DNA of 64,000 nucleotides from Anammoximicrobium sp964645045 (GTDB taxonomy: Bacteria > Planctomycetota > Planctomycetia > Pirellulales > Pirellulaceae), in NCBI GenBank assembly GCA_964645045.1, contig CAZXYZ010000019.1, positions 1 to 64,000 on the forward strand, read 5' to 3'. A model generated the notes under the pieces. The model saw only the letters and a list, made by a program, of their open reading frames with translations, was not told the DNA's origin and ran no database searches. The position numbers and the translations under genes were made by a program. Within the stretch, counting starts at the first letter, position 1, and the number at the start of each line of letters is the position of its first letter. Below, piece after piece: positions 1-8,446 of this stretch.

Positions 1-127
1 CAACGAATGGCGGAGGGTGAGCTATTCACGGATTTCCACATTCGTTGATCCCTTCCTTCGTTGGGGTGATTCCGACGTCAAACCGTGACAGCCCATTCCA
101 AACAAGAAGCGTCGACCATTCCATTTT

Positions 128-575
128 GTGCTAGTGCTTCGCGAGGACGACCACTGCAACGTAGTTGTCTTGACGGCTGCCACCGACCGGGAGGCACGCA
201 CCGAGCTCTTGAGCGTGCTCGATGTCCGGGGGCAAACCTTGGCGATGGCCGTACTGGAATCCCTCGAACGCCGCGGTGGTTACTCCGCCAAACTGCGCGC
301 CGTTGATGTGGACGGAGACAGCCGGGACGAATTGCTGTGGATCGGCGATGGCAAACGGCACGCCAGCAGCGGTGACTTGGCGGCCGTGCGTTGGCAATGG
401 GATCTGCCTGCCGGCCGCGGCGAACTGGTCGAGTTGCCAGCGACGTCCCCGGGGAGCCTTCCACCATCGCCGTCTGGCCCGGCGCCACCGTGTACGGACT
501 AGAGGCCCACCCCTGTAACGGTGCGATTTTCTGGGAAGTCCGCAGTGCCGGGGCTTGTTGGAGTACACGCTTTAG
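128..575 (+). pseudogene. Decayed FG-GAP/VCBS-type repeat protein fragment
   Basis: No function can be assigned to what remains. The frame opening at 128 reads a protein-like stretch with the calcium-binding-loop-like motif DVDGDSRDELLWIGDG, typical of FG-GAP/VCBS beta-propeller repeats in secreted planctomycete proteins. At about 447-454, in a CCCCGGGG run, the coherent protein jumps to the next frame, where it continues as GEPSTIAVWPGATVYGLEAH up to about 575. This looks like a gene tail broken by one indel. There is no credible start codon with a ribosome binding site, and the 5' part of the gene is missing. The end merges into two small palindromes at 566-599. I am moderately sure it is a remnant and unsure of the family. 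Confidence 0.45.
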
Positions 576-599
576 CGTGCCGGGCGGGCCATGCCCGCC
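566..599. repeat. Pair of small adjacent palindromes
   Basis: Two hairpins lie side by side: CACGCT (566-571) with AGCGTG (574-579), and GGCGGGC (583-589) with GCCCGCC (593-599). They follow the remnant at 128-575. No U-tract follows, so a classical intrinsic terminator is not supported. Confidence 0.5.
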
Positions 600-713
600 A
601 CAAAAACATGACGCCACTTGTCGGGAACGATACAATTTAACCGACCGCAGCCAACGAGGCTTGACTTCAGGACCGATCCGCTCCGCCGCTCGGCGAATTC
701 CGAAACCGAGCCA

Positions 714-941
714 TCAAGCCGCTCCGATGGCTTCGTACACTTTGCCGTAACGCCGCAGCCTGGAGAGGTCGCCGACGTCTGCCCGCTCTTTGATTTCGCG
801 CAACAAGTTGATCGTTTCAGCCTCGTAGCACGGTTCACTTGGTCCGTCGATGGGTACAACCATCTCGACATCCACTGCGACTACGTATCGATCGCTCTGG
901 ATCAAGCGAGTGCGTCGTATTCGTTGCCCTGGAATCCGCAT
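714..941 (-). CDS. Small conserved-type hypothetical protein, second gene of a pair
   Basis: This encodes about 75 residues with no membrane segment or signal peptide. The start chosen is the ATG at 941, which overlaps the TAA of the upstream gene as TAATG, so translation is probably coupled. The protein opens MRIPGQRIRRTR, has an acidic middle (DVEMVVPIDGPSEPCYEAET) and ends in a charged helix (LLREIKERADVGDLSRLRRY). The function is not recognised. Its size, its position directly after a DUF4258-like gene and the 1-nt overlap resemble a two-gene toxin-antitoxin arrangement, in which this would be the antitoxin-like partner. That role is inferred from context only. Confidence 0.6.
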   Translation of the reverse strand: MRIPGQRIRRTRLIQSDRYVVAVDVEMVVPIDGPSEPCYEAETINLLREIKERADVGDLSRLRRYGKVYEAIGAA

Positions 942-1324
942 TACCAATCCTCGTCAAAGAAACGAACCGTCACAAGCTTCGCGACGCCACTGCGCCGCAG
1001 GTGAGACCAAACGGCTTTGAACTCCATTCCGTCGGGCAGCGTCTCGCGCACCTCCACCACAGGTTTGGGAGAAGCGGCAGGGCGTTCGACGATCAGTTCT
1101 CCGTCGTCTACGCCAGCAACCACCTGCCATTCCATGATGCCCCGTTCTTCAAGCCGCTCGGCCGCGTGTTTTCCGAAGACGTACTTATCCGCCGCGACGA
1201 GCTTGCGAATGGCGGCGAACAGCTGTCCCTTCGTTGCCCCTCTTTCGCCAGACGTCGAATCCCACCTGCCCGGACCTGCCGGGCTACGGCATCGTAGTTT
1301 ACCATAGACGTGGTCCGGCAGCAT
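941..1324 (-). CDS. DUF4258-like small protein, first gene of a pair
   Basis: The conserved part is the last 85 or so residues: KYVFGKHAAERLEERGI, then the strands VVEVRETLPDGMEFKAVW and a C-terminal VTVRFFDEDW. This is the usual layout of DUF4258-type domains, which are often found in toxin-like pairs. The start is unresolved. The first in-frame ATG is at 1324, giving 127 residues, but the first 30 or so look non-native. Another frame opens at 1305 with a more protein-like N-terminus (MVNYDAVARQVRAGG), so a frameshift near 1240 is possible. The gene overlaps the downstream small gene by 1 nt. Family assignment is from motif memory. Confidence 0.5.
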   Translation of the reverse strand: MLPDHVYGKLRCRSPAGPGRWDSTSGERGATKGQLFAAIRKLVAADKYVFGKHAAERLEERGIMEWQVVAGVDDGELIVERPAASPKPVVEVRETLPDGMEFKAVWSHLRRSGVAKLVTVRFFDEDW

Positions 1325-2359
1325 TAGGGCAGGTTGTGCGACGAGTTCGACGGTGTCCTTACGCCAAATGGCGAACGTGTCTCGTGTGTTTTTTCGGATG
1401 GTCCGCTGTCGTTCAAAGCTTGCTCGACGCATATTGACGCCAACGCCCCACCCTGCCGAACGTTCCGCGTGACCGAGCGGCGACAGGACAGGCGAACGAT
1501 CCCGCTGGACGCAAACGCCGCTTCGGTCCACCCGTTGGTTCGTGCCCCATCGTGGCGGATCGCCGCGTCGGGCCGATCAGCACATGGTTCTAACAGCCAC
1601 CAGGGCAACAGCAACCACGACAAAGCCGCGGACGCCGCCACCGACCCCGCGTCGGTGGAGCGACGATTGAAAGGCTAGCTGCCGCGTCAGCCGTCCCAAC
1701 GCACCCCTTCCCTCTCCCTTCCGCCGCCTGCGGCGGCGGAAGGGAGAGGGAAGGGGTAGATCTTTCGAGGCGTCCTCTCTAGCCTGCCAGTCACCCTTCC
1801 GCCGACGCGGGGTCGGCGGTGAGGCCCAGGACTGCCTGTCGCCACGCCGTCGCGCCGATCAATGGTTGCCAGCGGCCAGCGCGCGGAGCCTCGAATTGCC
1901 GCCATCGGCAGCACGCCGCTGCCACGTGGAGCCAATCCCCCCCATTCCAATCGCGGACGCCGAAGTACCACCGCCCGAGCCCTCGAGCCAATTCACGTCG
2001 CCACCCCAGATCCACGCACTCGATCGCACGAACGTTGATTAACCGAAACCGGTAATCGCCGACTGTCGGGTTTGCGATAAGTGGCCGCAACGCCTCATCG
2101 CGGCCGACCGGAAAGTTGATTCGACGACGTAACCACCTATTTATCAATGGTCGGAGTGAAAGCCCGGCCTTCCTTGATGCCGTGATAGGGTCCCGAACGC
2201 GGTCGGACATCGTGGCGACGATAGGCGAACCAGCAGTCGGATGTTCCCGGAGTAATACCGCGGTTTTCAATGCAATTCTCCGCGGGGTGTGGGCCGTATC
2301 GGCTCACGCTGTTAAAATCTGACGGCATCCAACATCCGTCCGCAATGAAAGGTTCCTAG
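1325..2359. other. Gene-poor interval of about 1 kb
   Basis: No gene can be supported here. A minus-strand reading frame at 1791-2270 has some protein-like stretches (INFPVGRDEALRPLIANP, GRWYFGVRDWNGGDW), but I see no recognised domain and no ribosome binding site; it may be a gene relic. The interval also holds the perfect hairpin at 1704-1756. The ATG of the following beta-helix gene is at 2360. Confidence 0.4.
1704..1756. repeat. Perfect 25-bp-arm palindrome
   Basis: The arms at 1704-1728 and 1732-1756 are exact reverse complements of 25 nt, separated by the loop TGC. The left arm begins CCCCTTCCCTCTCCC. One arm is pyrimidine-rich and the other purine-rich apart from the CCGCC core. It lies in non-coding DNA with no U-tract, so a REP-like element is more likely than a terminator. 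Confidence 0.8.
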
Positions 2360-4423
2360 ATGATCTGCCGTACCGTCTTCGTATTTGCCATGACCTGTAC
2401 CGCGACGGCGTCCGCCGCGGAGTTGTATGTGTCGCCGACGGGCGACGATGCGAATCCGGGCACGCGGGATAAACCACTGGCGACATTGGCCGGGGCGCGC
2501 GATGCGGTTCGTCAACTCAAGCAAGCCGGACCGCTCCAGCAACCGGTGACGGTGCGCGTGGGCGGCGGGACTTATTTCCTGGCGCAGGCGGTCGAGTTCA
2601 GCCAGCCGGATTCGGGCACCGCGGCTGCGCCGATTACTTATCTGGCCGAGCGCGGCGCGAGCGTGCGTCTGACCGGCGGGCGGGAAGTCTCCGCCTGGCG
2701 GCCGGTGTCCGACTCGGCGGTGCTGCAGCGGTTGCCGGCCGAAGCCCGGGGTCAGGTGGTCGTCGCGGACTTGCGGGCCCAGGGCATCACGGATTTCGGC
2801 CAACTGAACGTGCGGGGCTTCAGTGCCGGCAATCCGACGGCCGAGGCGGAGCTGTTCTTCGACGACCAGCCGATGATGCTGGCCCGCTGGCCCAACGACG
2901 GCTTTCGCGGGGCGAAAAGCAAGGACGGCGATTTGACGGTCGTCGTCGATACCGACCGCGTCGGCCGCTGGTCGGCGGAAACGGAGCCGTGGATTTTCGC
3001 CTACTGGCATCATGATTGGGCGGAACTGTACGAGCCGCTGGCCGGTGTCGATCCGGCCCGGCAGGCACTGCTGCGTACGGAGAAGGTCAAGCCCGTGTAT
3101 GGCGTCACGCCCGACCGCGCTCGTTGGTACGCCTTCAACCTGCTTGCGGAACTCGACACGCCCGGCGAATACTACCTGGACCGCACCGGCGGGCGGTTGT
3201 ACTTTTGGCCGCCTCGCGCCGGAGGACGCACCGTGCTGTCCGTTTCCGAGGGCCTGATCCGCGGCGAGAACCTGTCGCACGTCACGTTCCGGGGGTTCAT
3301 CCTGGAGGCTTGTCGAGCCACGGCCGTCGCGATCAAGGGCGGCGACGACTGCCACGTTGTCGGCTGTACGATCCGGAATACCGGCCAGCGCGCGGTCACC
3401 GTGTCGGACGGCAACCGGCACGAGGTTTACGGTTGCGATGTGTACTTCACGGGCGCGGGCGGCCTGTCGTTGAGCGGCGGCCAGCGGCCGACGCTGACCC
3501 CGGCCGGTCACAACGCCGAGAACAATCACGTCCACCATTACGCTCGGCGGGCCCGCACGTACCATCCGGCGATCACCATCAGCGGCGTGGGCAACCGCAT
3601 CGCGCACAACCTGGTCCACGACGGCCCACACATGGCGCTGTCCGCGGGCGGCAACGATCATGTCGTCGAGTTCAACGAAATCCACAACGTGGTCGAGGAG
3701 AGCGGCGATGCCGGGGCCTATTACGTGGGCCGCGATTGGACGCAGCGCGGCAATATCCTGCGTTACAACTACTGGCACCAGATTCTCGGCAGCACCGGCT
3801 ACGGCGGGATGACCATCTACCTGGACGACCAGCACTGCGGTCATACGATCCACGGCAATTTGTTCGAACGCTGCATGCAAGCCGTATTCATCGGCGGCGG
3901 CGACGACAACGTGGTGACGAACAACATGTTCTTGGATTGCTGGAAGGCCGCCCACCTGGACAACCGCGGCATGGGCTGGCAAAAGGCCGCGACGGATAAT
4001 CCCAAAGACACGCTGCGGTCGAACCTTCAAGCGATGCCTTACACGAACGACTTGTGGCGCACCCGCTACCCGACGCTCGTGAATATCCTGGAGGACGATC
4101 CGGGCGTGCCGAAGCGAAATGTGTTTTCGCGGAACATCAGTGCCGGCGGCAAATGGGAGGACATCGCGCCGTCGATCCGCCAGCTGCAGACGGTGACGGA
4201 CAATCTGGTGTTCGACGCCGACAAGGATTGGGCGCGATTGACCAAAGATGCTGACGGCCGCCCGGTGCGTCTGGAATTCAAGGACCCGGCAGCCGCAACA
4301 GCCATCGGCTTCGAGCCGTTGCCGCTGGACAAGATGGGCCTGTACGCGGACGAACGCCGCGCGAGTTGGCCCGTTCAGCATGAGGTGAGGCCGGTAAAAT
4401 TGCCCGAAGCGGGCAAACGTTAG
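2360..4423 (+). CDS. Secreted right-handed parallel beta-helix protein
   Basis: This is a 687-residue exported protein with a signal peptide at about residues 1-20 (cleavage after TASAA). Mature residues 21-60 carry the YVSPTGDDANPGTRDKPLATL motif that opens many pectin-lyase-fold proteins of the DUF1565 type. Residues of roughly 290-600 show repeated beta-helix rungs with Asn/His/Gly turns (GNRIAHNLVHDGPHMAL, NDHVVEFNEIHNVVEESGD, NNMFLDCWKAAHLDN). It probably binds or cleaves a polysaccharide outside the cytoplasm; the catalytic residues cannot be named from sequence alone. It is convergent with a paralogue at 4534-6576, and the two are separated by a large palindrome. A lyase or epimerase role is possible but unproven. 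Confidence 0.85.
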   Translation: MICRTVFVFAMTCTATASAAELYVSPTGDDANPGTRDKPLATLAGARDAVRQLKQAGPLQQPVTVRVGGGTYFLAQAVEFSQPDSGTAAAPITYLAERGASVRLTGGREVSAWRPVSDSAVLQRLPAEARGQVVVADLRAQGITDFGQLNVRGFSAGNPTAEAELFFDDQPMMLARWPNDGFRGAKSKDGDLTVVVDTDRVGRWSAETEPWIFAYWHHDWAELYEPLAGVDPARQALLRTEKVKPVYGVTPDRARWYAFNLLAELDTPGEYYLDRTGGRLYFWPPRAGGRTVLSVSEGLIRGENLSHVTFRGFILEACRATAVAIKGGDDCHVVGCTIRNTGQRAVTVSDGNRHEVYGCDVYFTGAGGLSLSGGQRPTLTPAGHNAENNHVHHYARRARTYHPAITISGVGNRIAHNLVHDGPHMALSAGGNDHVVEFNEIHNVVEESGDAGAYYVGRDWTQRGNILRYNYWHQILGSTGYGGMTIYLDDQHCGHTIHGNLFERCMQAVFIGGGDDNVVTNNMFLDCWKAAHLDNRGMGWQKAATDNPKDTLRSNLQAMPYTNDLWRTRYPTLVNILEDDPGVPKRNVFSRNISAGGKWEDIAPSIRQLQTVTDNLVFDADKDWARLTKDADGRPVRLEFKDPAAATAIGFEPLPLDKMGLYADERRASWPVQHEVRPVKLPEAGKR

Positions 4424-4425
4424 CT

Positions 4426-4530
4426 CCGTTCGAGAAATAACTGTTCGATTCCTGCGTGGCGTAAGCTTCCAGCTTGCGGGAGATCATGGGATCGCAAGCT
4501 GGAAGCTTACGCCACTTGTTTCTCGAACGG
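4426..4530. repeat. Nested palindromic element, copy A, between convergent genes
   Basis: The inner arms, 4456-4478 and 4493-4515, are exact 23-nt reverse complements beginning GTGGCGTAAGCTTCCAGC. The outer arms CCGTTCGAGAAA (4426-4437) and its complement (4519-4530) are also exact. A second copy of the inner palindrome lies at 13252-13311. The element fills almost the whole gap between two convergent stops, so it could act as a bidirectional terminator, but there is no U-tract. Confidence 0.85.
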
Positions 4531-4533
4531 TGC

Positions 4534-6576
4534 CTAGCGATCGGGGCGGAGGGCGATCTGTTCGAGCGGGATCGGCTCGAAGCCGGCCACTTTCTGCCAA
4601 ACCGCGGGCAGCTTCGCGAGATTCAGTCGGGCCGGTGGTCCGCCCTCGAATAACTCGGGAAAGTCCGTCAACTGCCACTCGGCATTGTTCTCCCGGTCGA
4701 CCCACGCCGGATCGACTTCCTTCCGCAGGTCGAACGGTTTCTTGCAGCCGATCAGGATGTTCTCGCGCATCGAGTTGCCCAGCGGCTGAAGCGGATTCTC
4801 GTCCATGGTCCTGGCCAGCCGCGGGTAACGCTCCTTCCACAGCGGCGACTGGTAGCCCAGCTCCTCGCACTTGGCGAGAAGATTCCAGGAGTCGGGCCGG
4901 TCGAGGACGATCCCGCGCGGACCGCGGCCGTCGACGTGAATGCCGATCGGCTGGTCGATGAAGATGTTGCCGCGGAACGTGTTGTCGCGTCCGCCGCCCA
5001 GGAGCACACCCCGATTGCCGCAGCGATAGACGATGTTGCCCACGACCGTCTCGCCGCTGTCGCAATCGTCCAGGTAAATGGCCTGCGCGCCGCTGCCGCC
5101 CTTGACCGCCACATCGTGGATGTAGTTCCACCGCACGATATTCCCCTGGCTGGCCCAATCGCGGCCCGTGTAGAACACGCCGACGTCGGCGTAGTGGATG
5201 CACATGTCGTGGGCTTCGTTCAGCTCCAGCATGTGGTCGTTACCTCCGTAGGCGACGGCGCCGGTCGGGCCGTGATGGAACCGATTGTGGGCCAGGCGGT
5301 TTCCGCAACCGCCCAAAAACGCACAGCGACCTCCCTCCCAGTTCAACCGGCCGACGTGGTGGACGTGGCAGTTCTCGATCGTGCATTGGCCGGGCGTCAA
5401 CGTTTTGCGGTCGCCGCCGTGGACGCTGATCCCGGACGACCCGACCTCGGTGACCTCACAGCGGACCGCGGCCATGTGGGAGCCGCTCAACGAGATCCCG
5501 TTGCGGCCCATGTTGCGGACCAGGCAGTTCTCCACGCGGCAGTGCCGGCCGTTGCTCATCACCAAGCCGGCGTCGCAGCCGTTTTCGATCGTCAGATCGC
5601 GGACGGTCAGATAGGCCGAGCCGTCGGCCCGCACGAGCGGCTGCCGGCAGAGGGTCAGCCGCACGGGCGTCTTCGTCACGTCCTCGGGCGGCCAGAAGTA
5701 CAGGCGGTTGTGCTGCCGATCGAGGTAGTACTCGCCGGGCTGGTCGAGTTCCTCGAGCACGTGCAGGGCATAGAACGGATGCTTCGAGTCCTCGCGGCGC
5801 GGCGAGCCGATCCCGTAGGCGTGTTTCGCCGCCAACCGCAACTCGCCGCTGGCCGGGTCGTAAGAGGCCGCCTTCAAGACCTCGTCGCTCCACTCGTAGC
5901 ACCAGAAGCCGTGCAGCCAGACGCCGCGTTTGAAATCCCACAACTTCGCCCGCTCGCCGGGGAACTGGAACGAGCCGGGCCGATAGACGGTCCGCGACAC
6001 CCAGTGCGTCACGCCCGACGCCCCGGAATCGAGCACCTTGTCGAAGTCGACGAACCCTTCGTTCGGCCAGCGGGCGGATTGCATCGGCCGGTCGCCGAAG
6101 ACGACTTCCTCTTGGCCGTGGTCGCGATGCTTCTCCGGCATCGGCCCCAGCGGCGGGAATCCCTGCTCGCGCAAGTCGGCCACCAGGACCTGCTGTTTGG
6201 CTGTCGGCGAAACCAGCGGCCGCGCTTCGTCGGCCGTGATCGGGCGCAAGTCGCCCACGGTCCGAGCGCCGGTCAGCCGGACTGTGCCCGGCTCGGTTCC
6301 GCGCAGGACCAACGGCTGTTCCGCCGTGCCGGCGTGCCGGGCGTCGAACGCCAGGCCCTTTTCGAGGCAGTATTCTCCCGGCCCGACCCAGATCGTCCCC
6401 GGCCCCGCCCCGCGCATCGCCTCGACCGCCTTCGGAAGGCTCGCCAGCGGCTGGTTCTTGGTCCCGGGATTCGCATCATCTCCCTCCTTGGCGACATACA
6501 CATCCCGGGCCACCGCGGACAGCGGCACTCCCAGAACGGCACAAACGACGGCCAACCGGAGAATGATTCGGCGCAT
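4534..6576 (-). CDS. Secreted right-handed parallel beta-helix protein, paralogue
   Basis: This 680-residue protein has a signal peptide (MRRIILRLAVVCAVLG, cleavage near SAVA-RD). The mature start, DVYVAKEGDDANPGTKNQPLASL, matches the opening of the protein at 2360. Later regions also correspond, including GEYYLDR and YFWPP followed by Asn/His-rich beta-helix rungs (GNRLAHNRFHHGPTGAVAYGG, NTFRGNIFIDQPIGIHVDG). The two genes are therefore diverged paralogues in opposite orientation. It lies 108 nt downstream of the Gfo/Idh/MocA gene on the same strand and may be co-transcribed with it. A polysaccharide lyase or epimerase role is inferred from the fold only. Confidence 0.85.
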   Translation of the reverse strand: MRRIILRLAVVCAVLGVPLSAVARDVYVAKEGDDANPGTKNQPLASLPKAVEAMRGAGPGTIWVGPGEYCLEKGLAFDARHAGTAEQPLVLRGTEPGTVRLTGARTVGDLRPITADEARPLVSPTAKQQVLVADLREQGFPPLGPMPEKHRDHGQEEVVFGDRPMQSARWPNEGFVDFDKVLDSGASGVTHWVSRTVYRPGSFQFPGERAKLWDFKRGVWLHGFWCYEWSDEVLKAASYDPASGELRLAAKHAYGIGSPRREDSKHPFYALHVLEELDQPGEYYLDRQHNRLYFWPPEDVTKTPVRLTLCRQPLVRADGSAYLTVRDLTIENGCDAGLVMSNGRHCRVENCLVRNMGRNGISLSGSHMAAVRCEVTEVGSSGISVHGGDRKTLTPGQCTIENCHVHHVGRLNWEGGRCAFLGGCGNRLAHNRFHHGPTGAVAYGGNDHMLELNEAHDMCIHYADVGVFYTGRDWASQGNIVRWNYIHDVAVKGGSGAQAIYLDDCDSGETVVGNIVYRCGNRGVLLGGGRDNTFRGNIFIDQPIGIHVDGRGPRGIVLDRPDSWNLLAKCEELGYQSPLWKERYPRLARTMDENPLQPLGNSMRENILIGCKKPFDLRKEVDPAWVDRENNAEWQLTDFPELFEGGPPARLNLAKLPAVWQKVAGFEPIPLEQIALRPDR

Positions 6577-6684
6577 GGCAGGACTCCTTCAGGGTAGGAC
6601 GACTTACGGCGGCAGGTGGCTTCGTAAAGGGTTCTCGTTCGGCAATGTAACCGATGTCGAGATGGACTGAATTATCCTCGCCGA

Positions 6685-8031
6685 CTACGCGTAGCCGAAT
6701 TCCCACCCCGGACGCGGGTCGCGTTTCAGCAAGGCGTTGGCCTTGTCGTTGTTGAGGAACTTGCCTTGCCGGAAGTCGTAGGTTAGCTTCTCGCGGACGC
6801 GATTGGCCACGTTGCCGACTAGCATGATCTCGGTGAGCCGCGCGGAGTAGTCGAAGTCGGCCGAGGAGCGGCCGCCCGTGCGGATCGCGTTCAGGAAATC
6901 GGTCTCGTGGCCTCCCTCCACGCGCGGCAGGACGGTTTGGGGCTTGCCGATTTCTTGCATGAAGCTCTCCGGAAAGAGCCGTGTGCCGTTCATCCACCAG
7001 CCCGAGACGGCGATGCCCTTGGTCCCGAAGTAGGCGCTGGGATGCTCGGCGACGGACGCCACCCGCGCGGGATCGACCGTCGGCGGCATCGGCTTGTCGT
7101 TGTACGTGCCCGAACTCCAACGCAGGATGCAGGGAACCATGTCGCCGCGCTGGGGAAAGCTCCAGGAGACGCGGATACCGTGCGGCCAGTTCGTCTCGCC
7201 GGGCTCTTCGCCCTCGCACTCCACCTCGCACGTATCGGCTTCATACAGTTTCAGCGCCCACACCGCGCCGTCGGCGTTGTGGCAGAACCAGTCGCCCAGC
7301 AAACCCGTGCCGTAGTCGAACCACCCGCGCCACTTGCCCGGATGGATGCCGCTGCGGAACTCACGCGCCTTGACCGGGCCTTGCCACAGGTCCCAGTCGA
7401 AACCCTCCGGCACGGGAATCGGCTCGCCGGCGTCGCGCGAGCCGTAATCCATCTGATTGAACGGCGGACGCACGTGGGCTTCGGTCACATCGCCCAGGCT
7501 GCCCTGCCAGATCCACTCGCACAACAGCCGCACGTGCTCGCCGGAGTGGCCCTGGTTGCCCATCTGCGTGACCAACTGCTTCGCCTGGGCGAGTTCGCGC
7601 AGCTTGCGGGCCTCGTAAATGTCGTGGCACAGCGGCTTCTCGCAGTAGACGGCCAGCCCGGCCTCGAGGGCCCGGACGGCGGCGGGGAAATGATGGTGAT
7701 CGGGCGTGGCCACCCACACGGCGTCAAGCTGTTTTTGCTCGTCGAACAGCTGGCGGTAGTCGCTGTAGATCTTCGCGTCGGCGAACTGGTCCTTGATCTT
7801 CTTGATCGAGCCGGCGGCGTGGTTCACGTCCACGTCGGCCGCCGCGATGATCTGTTCGCCGGAGGCAACACCTACGCCCTTGCTGCCCATCCCGCCGATG
7901 CCGATGAGTGCAAAGCGGATCTTCTCATTGGCGGCGTAGGTGCGGGCCATGGCCGCGGGGCCGATCAGCAGAGAAGCCGACGCAGCTGCGCCGGCCTGGA
8001 GAAGTCGTCGTCGAGTGATGGGATTGCGCAT
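6685..8031 (-). CDS. Tat-exported Gfo/Idh/MocA family oxidoreductase
   Basis: The protein has 448 residues. The N-terminus has a twin-arginine signal (TRRRLLQ at residues 6-12, followed by an Ala-rich hydrophobic stretch), so it should be exported folded with its nucleotide cofactor. The Rossmann motif GIGGMGSKG lies at about residues 44-52, and the family EKP motif, with the catalytic-type lysine, is at 131-133. The C-terminal half carries the alpha/beta substrate domain (WRGWFDYGTGLLGDWFCHNADGAVWAL). Relatives oxidise or reduce sugars, often at C3. Close linkage to beta-helix, DUF1080 and glycosidase genes suggests sugar oxidation in the periplasm. The specific substrate is unknown. Confidence 0.9.
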   Translation of the reverse strand: MRNPITRRRLLQAGAAASASLLIGPAAMARTYAANEKIRFALIGIGGMGSKGVGVASGEQIIAAADVDVNHAAGSIKKIKDQFADAKIYSDYRQLFDEQKQLDAVWVATPDHHHFPAAVRALEAGLAVYCEKPLCHDIYEARKLRELAQAKQLVTQMGNQGHSGEHVRLLCEWIWQGSLGDVTEAHVRPPFNQMDYGSRDAGEPIPVPEGFDWDLWQGPVKAREFRSGIHPGKWRGWFDYGTGLLGDWFCHNADGAVWALKLYEADTCEVECEGEEPGETNWPHGIRVSWSFPQRGDMVPCILRWSSGTYNDKPMPPTVDPARVASVAEHPSAYFGTKGIAVSGWWMNGTRLFPESFMQEIGKPQTVLPRVEGGHETDFLNAIRTGGRSSADFDYSARLTEIMLVGNVANRVREKLTYDFRQGKFLNNDKANALLKRDPRPGWEFGYA

Positions 8032-8446
8032 GGTGATGGACGGATCCTAGCGGCCCGGGATAGTGGAGGATTCCGGCCCTCGCCGTTCCACGTGCGACCG
8101 CCGCACAAACCGGAGCGGGACCGAGCGGGATCATTGTACCACGCGCGAGTATGCCTGAAAGCGTTTCACCGACAAATATACCGAGCGGCGAGCGGCTGGC
8201 GTAAGCCCGCCGGTTTTCCGCATAGCGGCACGTTGACGCGAGGGGTTGGCCAGATCACCTTCGGTGAAGACCGCTGGCAGAAGGTGAAGGGTCCGCAGAG
8301 AACATACACCGGTGGGCTTACGCCTCAACGCTCGCCAGAATCTCTGCAACGTTTGGGTGAACACCGCAGGCCTGCCTACAGTCCTGCCCCCTTTTCGCGA
8401 AGGTCCGCTTAGGTTCTCATGCTTGGATCCAAGAAAGGACAAAGCG
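8032..8446. other. Divergent intergenic region with a large imperfect inverted repeat
   Basis: No gene is seen. GGCGTAAGCCCGCCGGT (8198-8214) pairs with 8308-8324 with one mismatch, and GGCGAGCG flanks each arm on the outside (8187-8194 and the complement near 8330). The loop is about 93 nt and shows no protein-like reading. Promoters for the two divergent genes must lie here, but I could not pick convincing -35/-10 pairs. Confidence 0.5.

Noticed and set aside
2312..4381. Long minus-strand reading frame opposite the beta-helix gene
   Set aside because: It is a GC-rich antisense shadow: low-complexity, Arg/His/Val-rich, with no domain, while the plus strand encodes a clear secreted protein. 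The same applies to the long antisense frames at 4936-6597, 8666-10270, 13337-15235, 15382-16995, 20136-22196 and 55746-57452.
4456..4515. Classical rho-independent terminator
   Set aside because: The stem is strong and well placed, but there is no U-tract on either side; it is listed as a repeat that may act at transcript ends.
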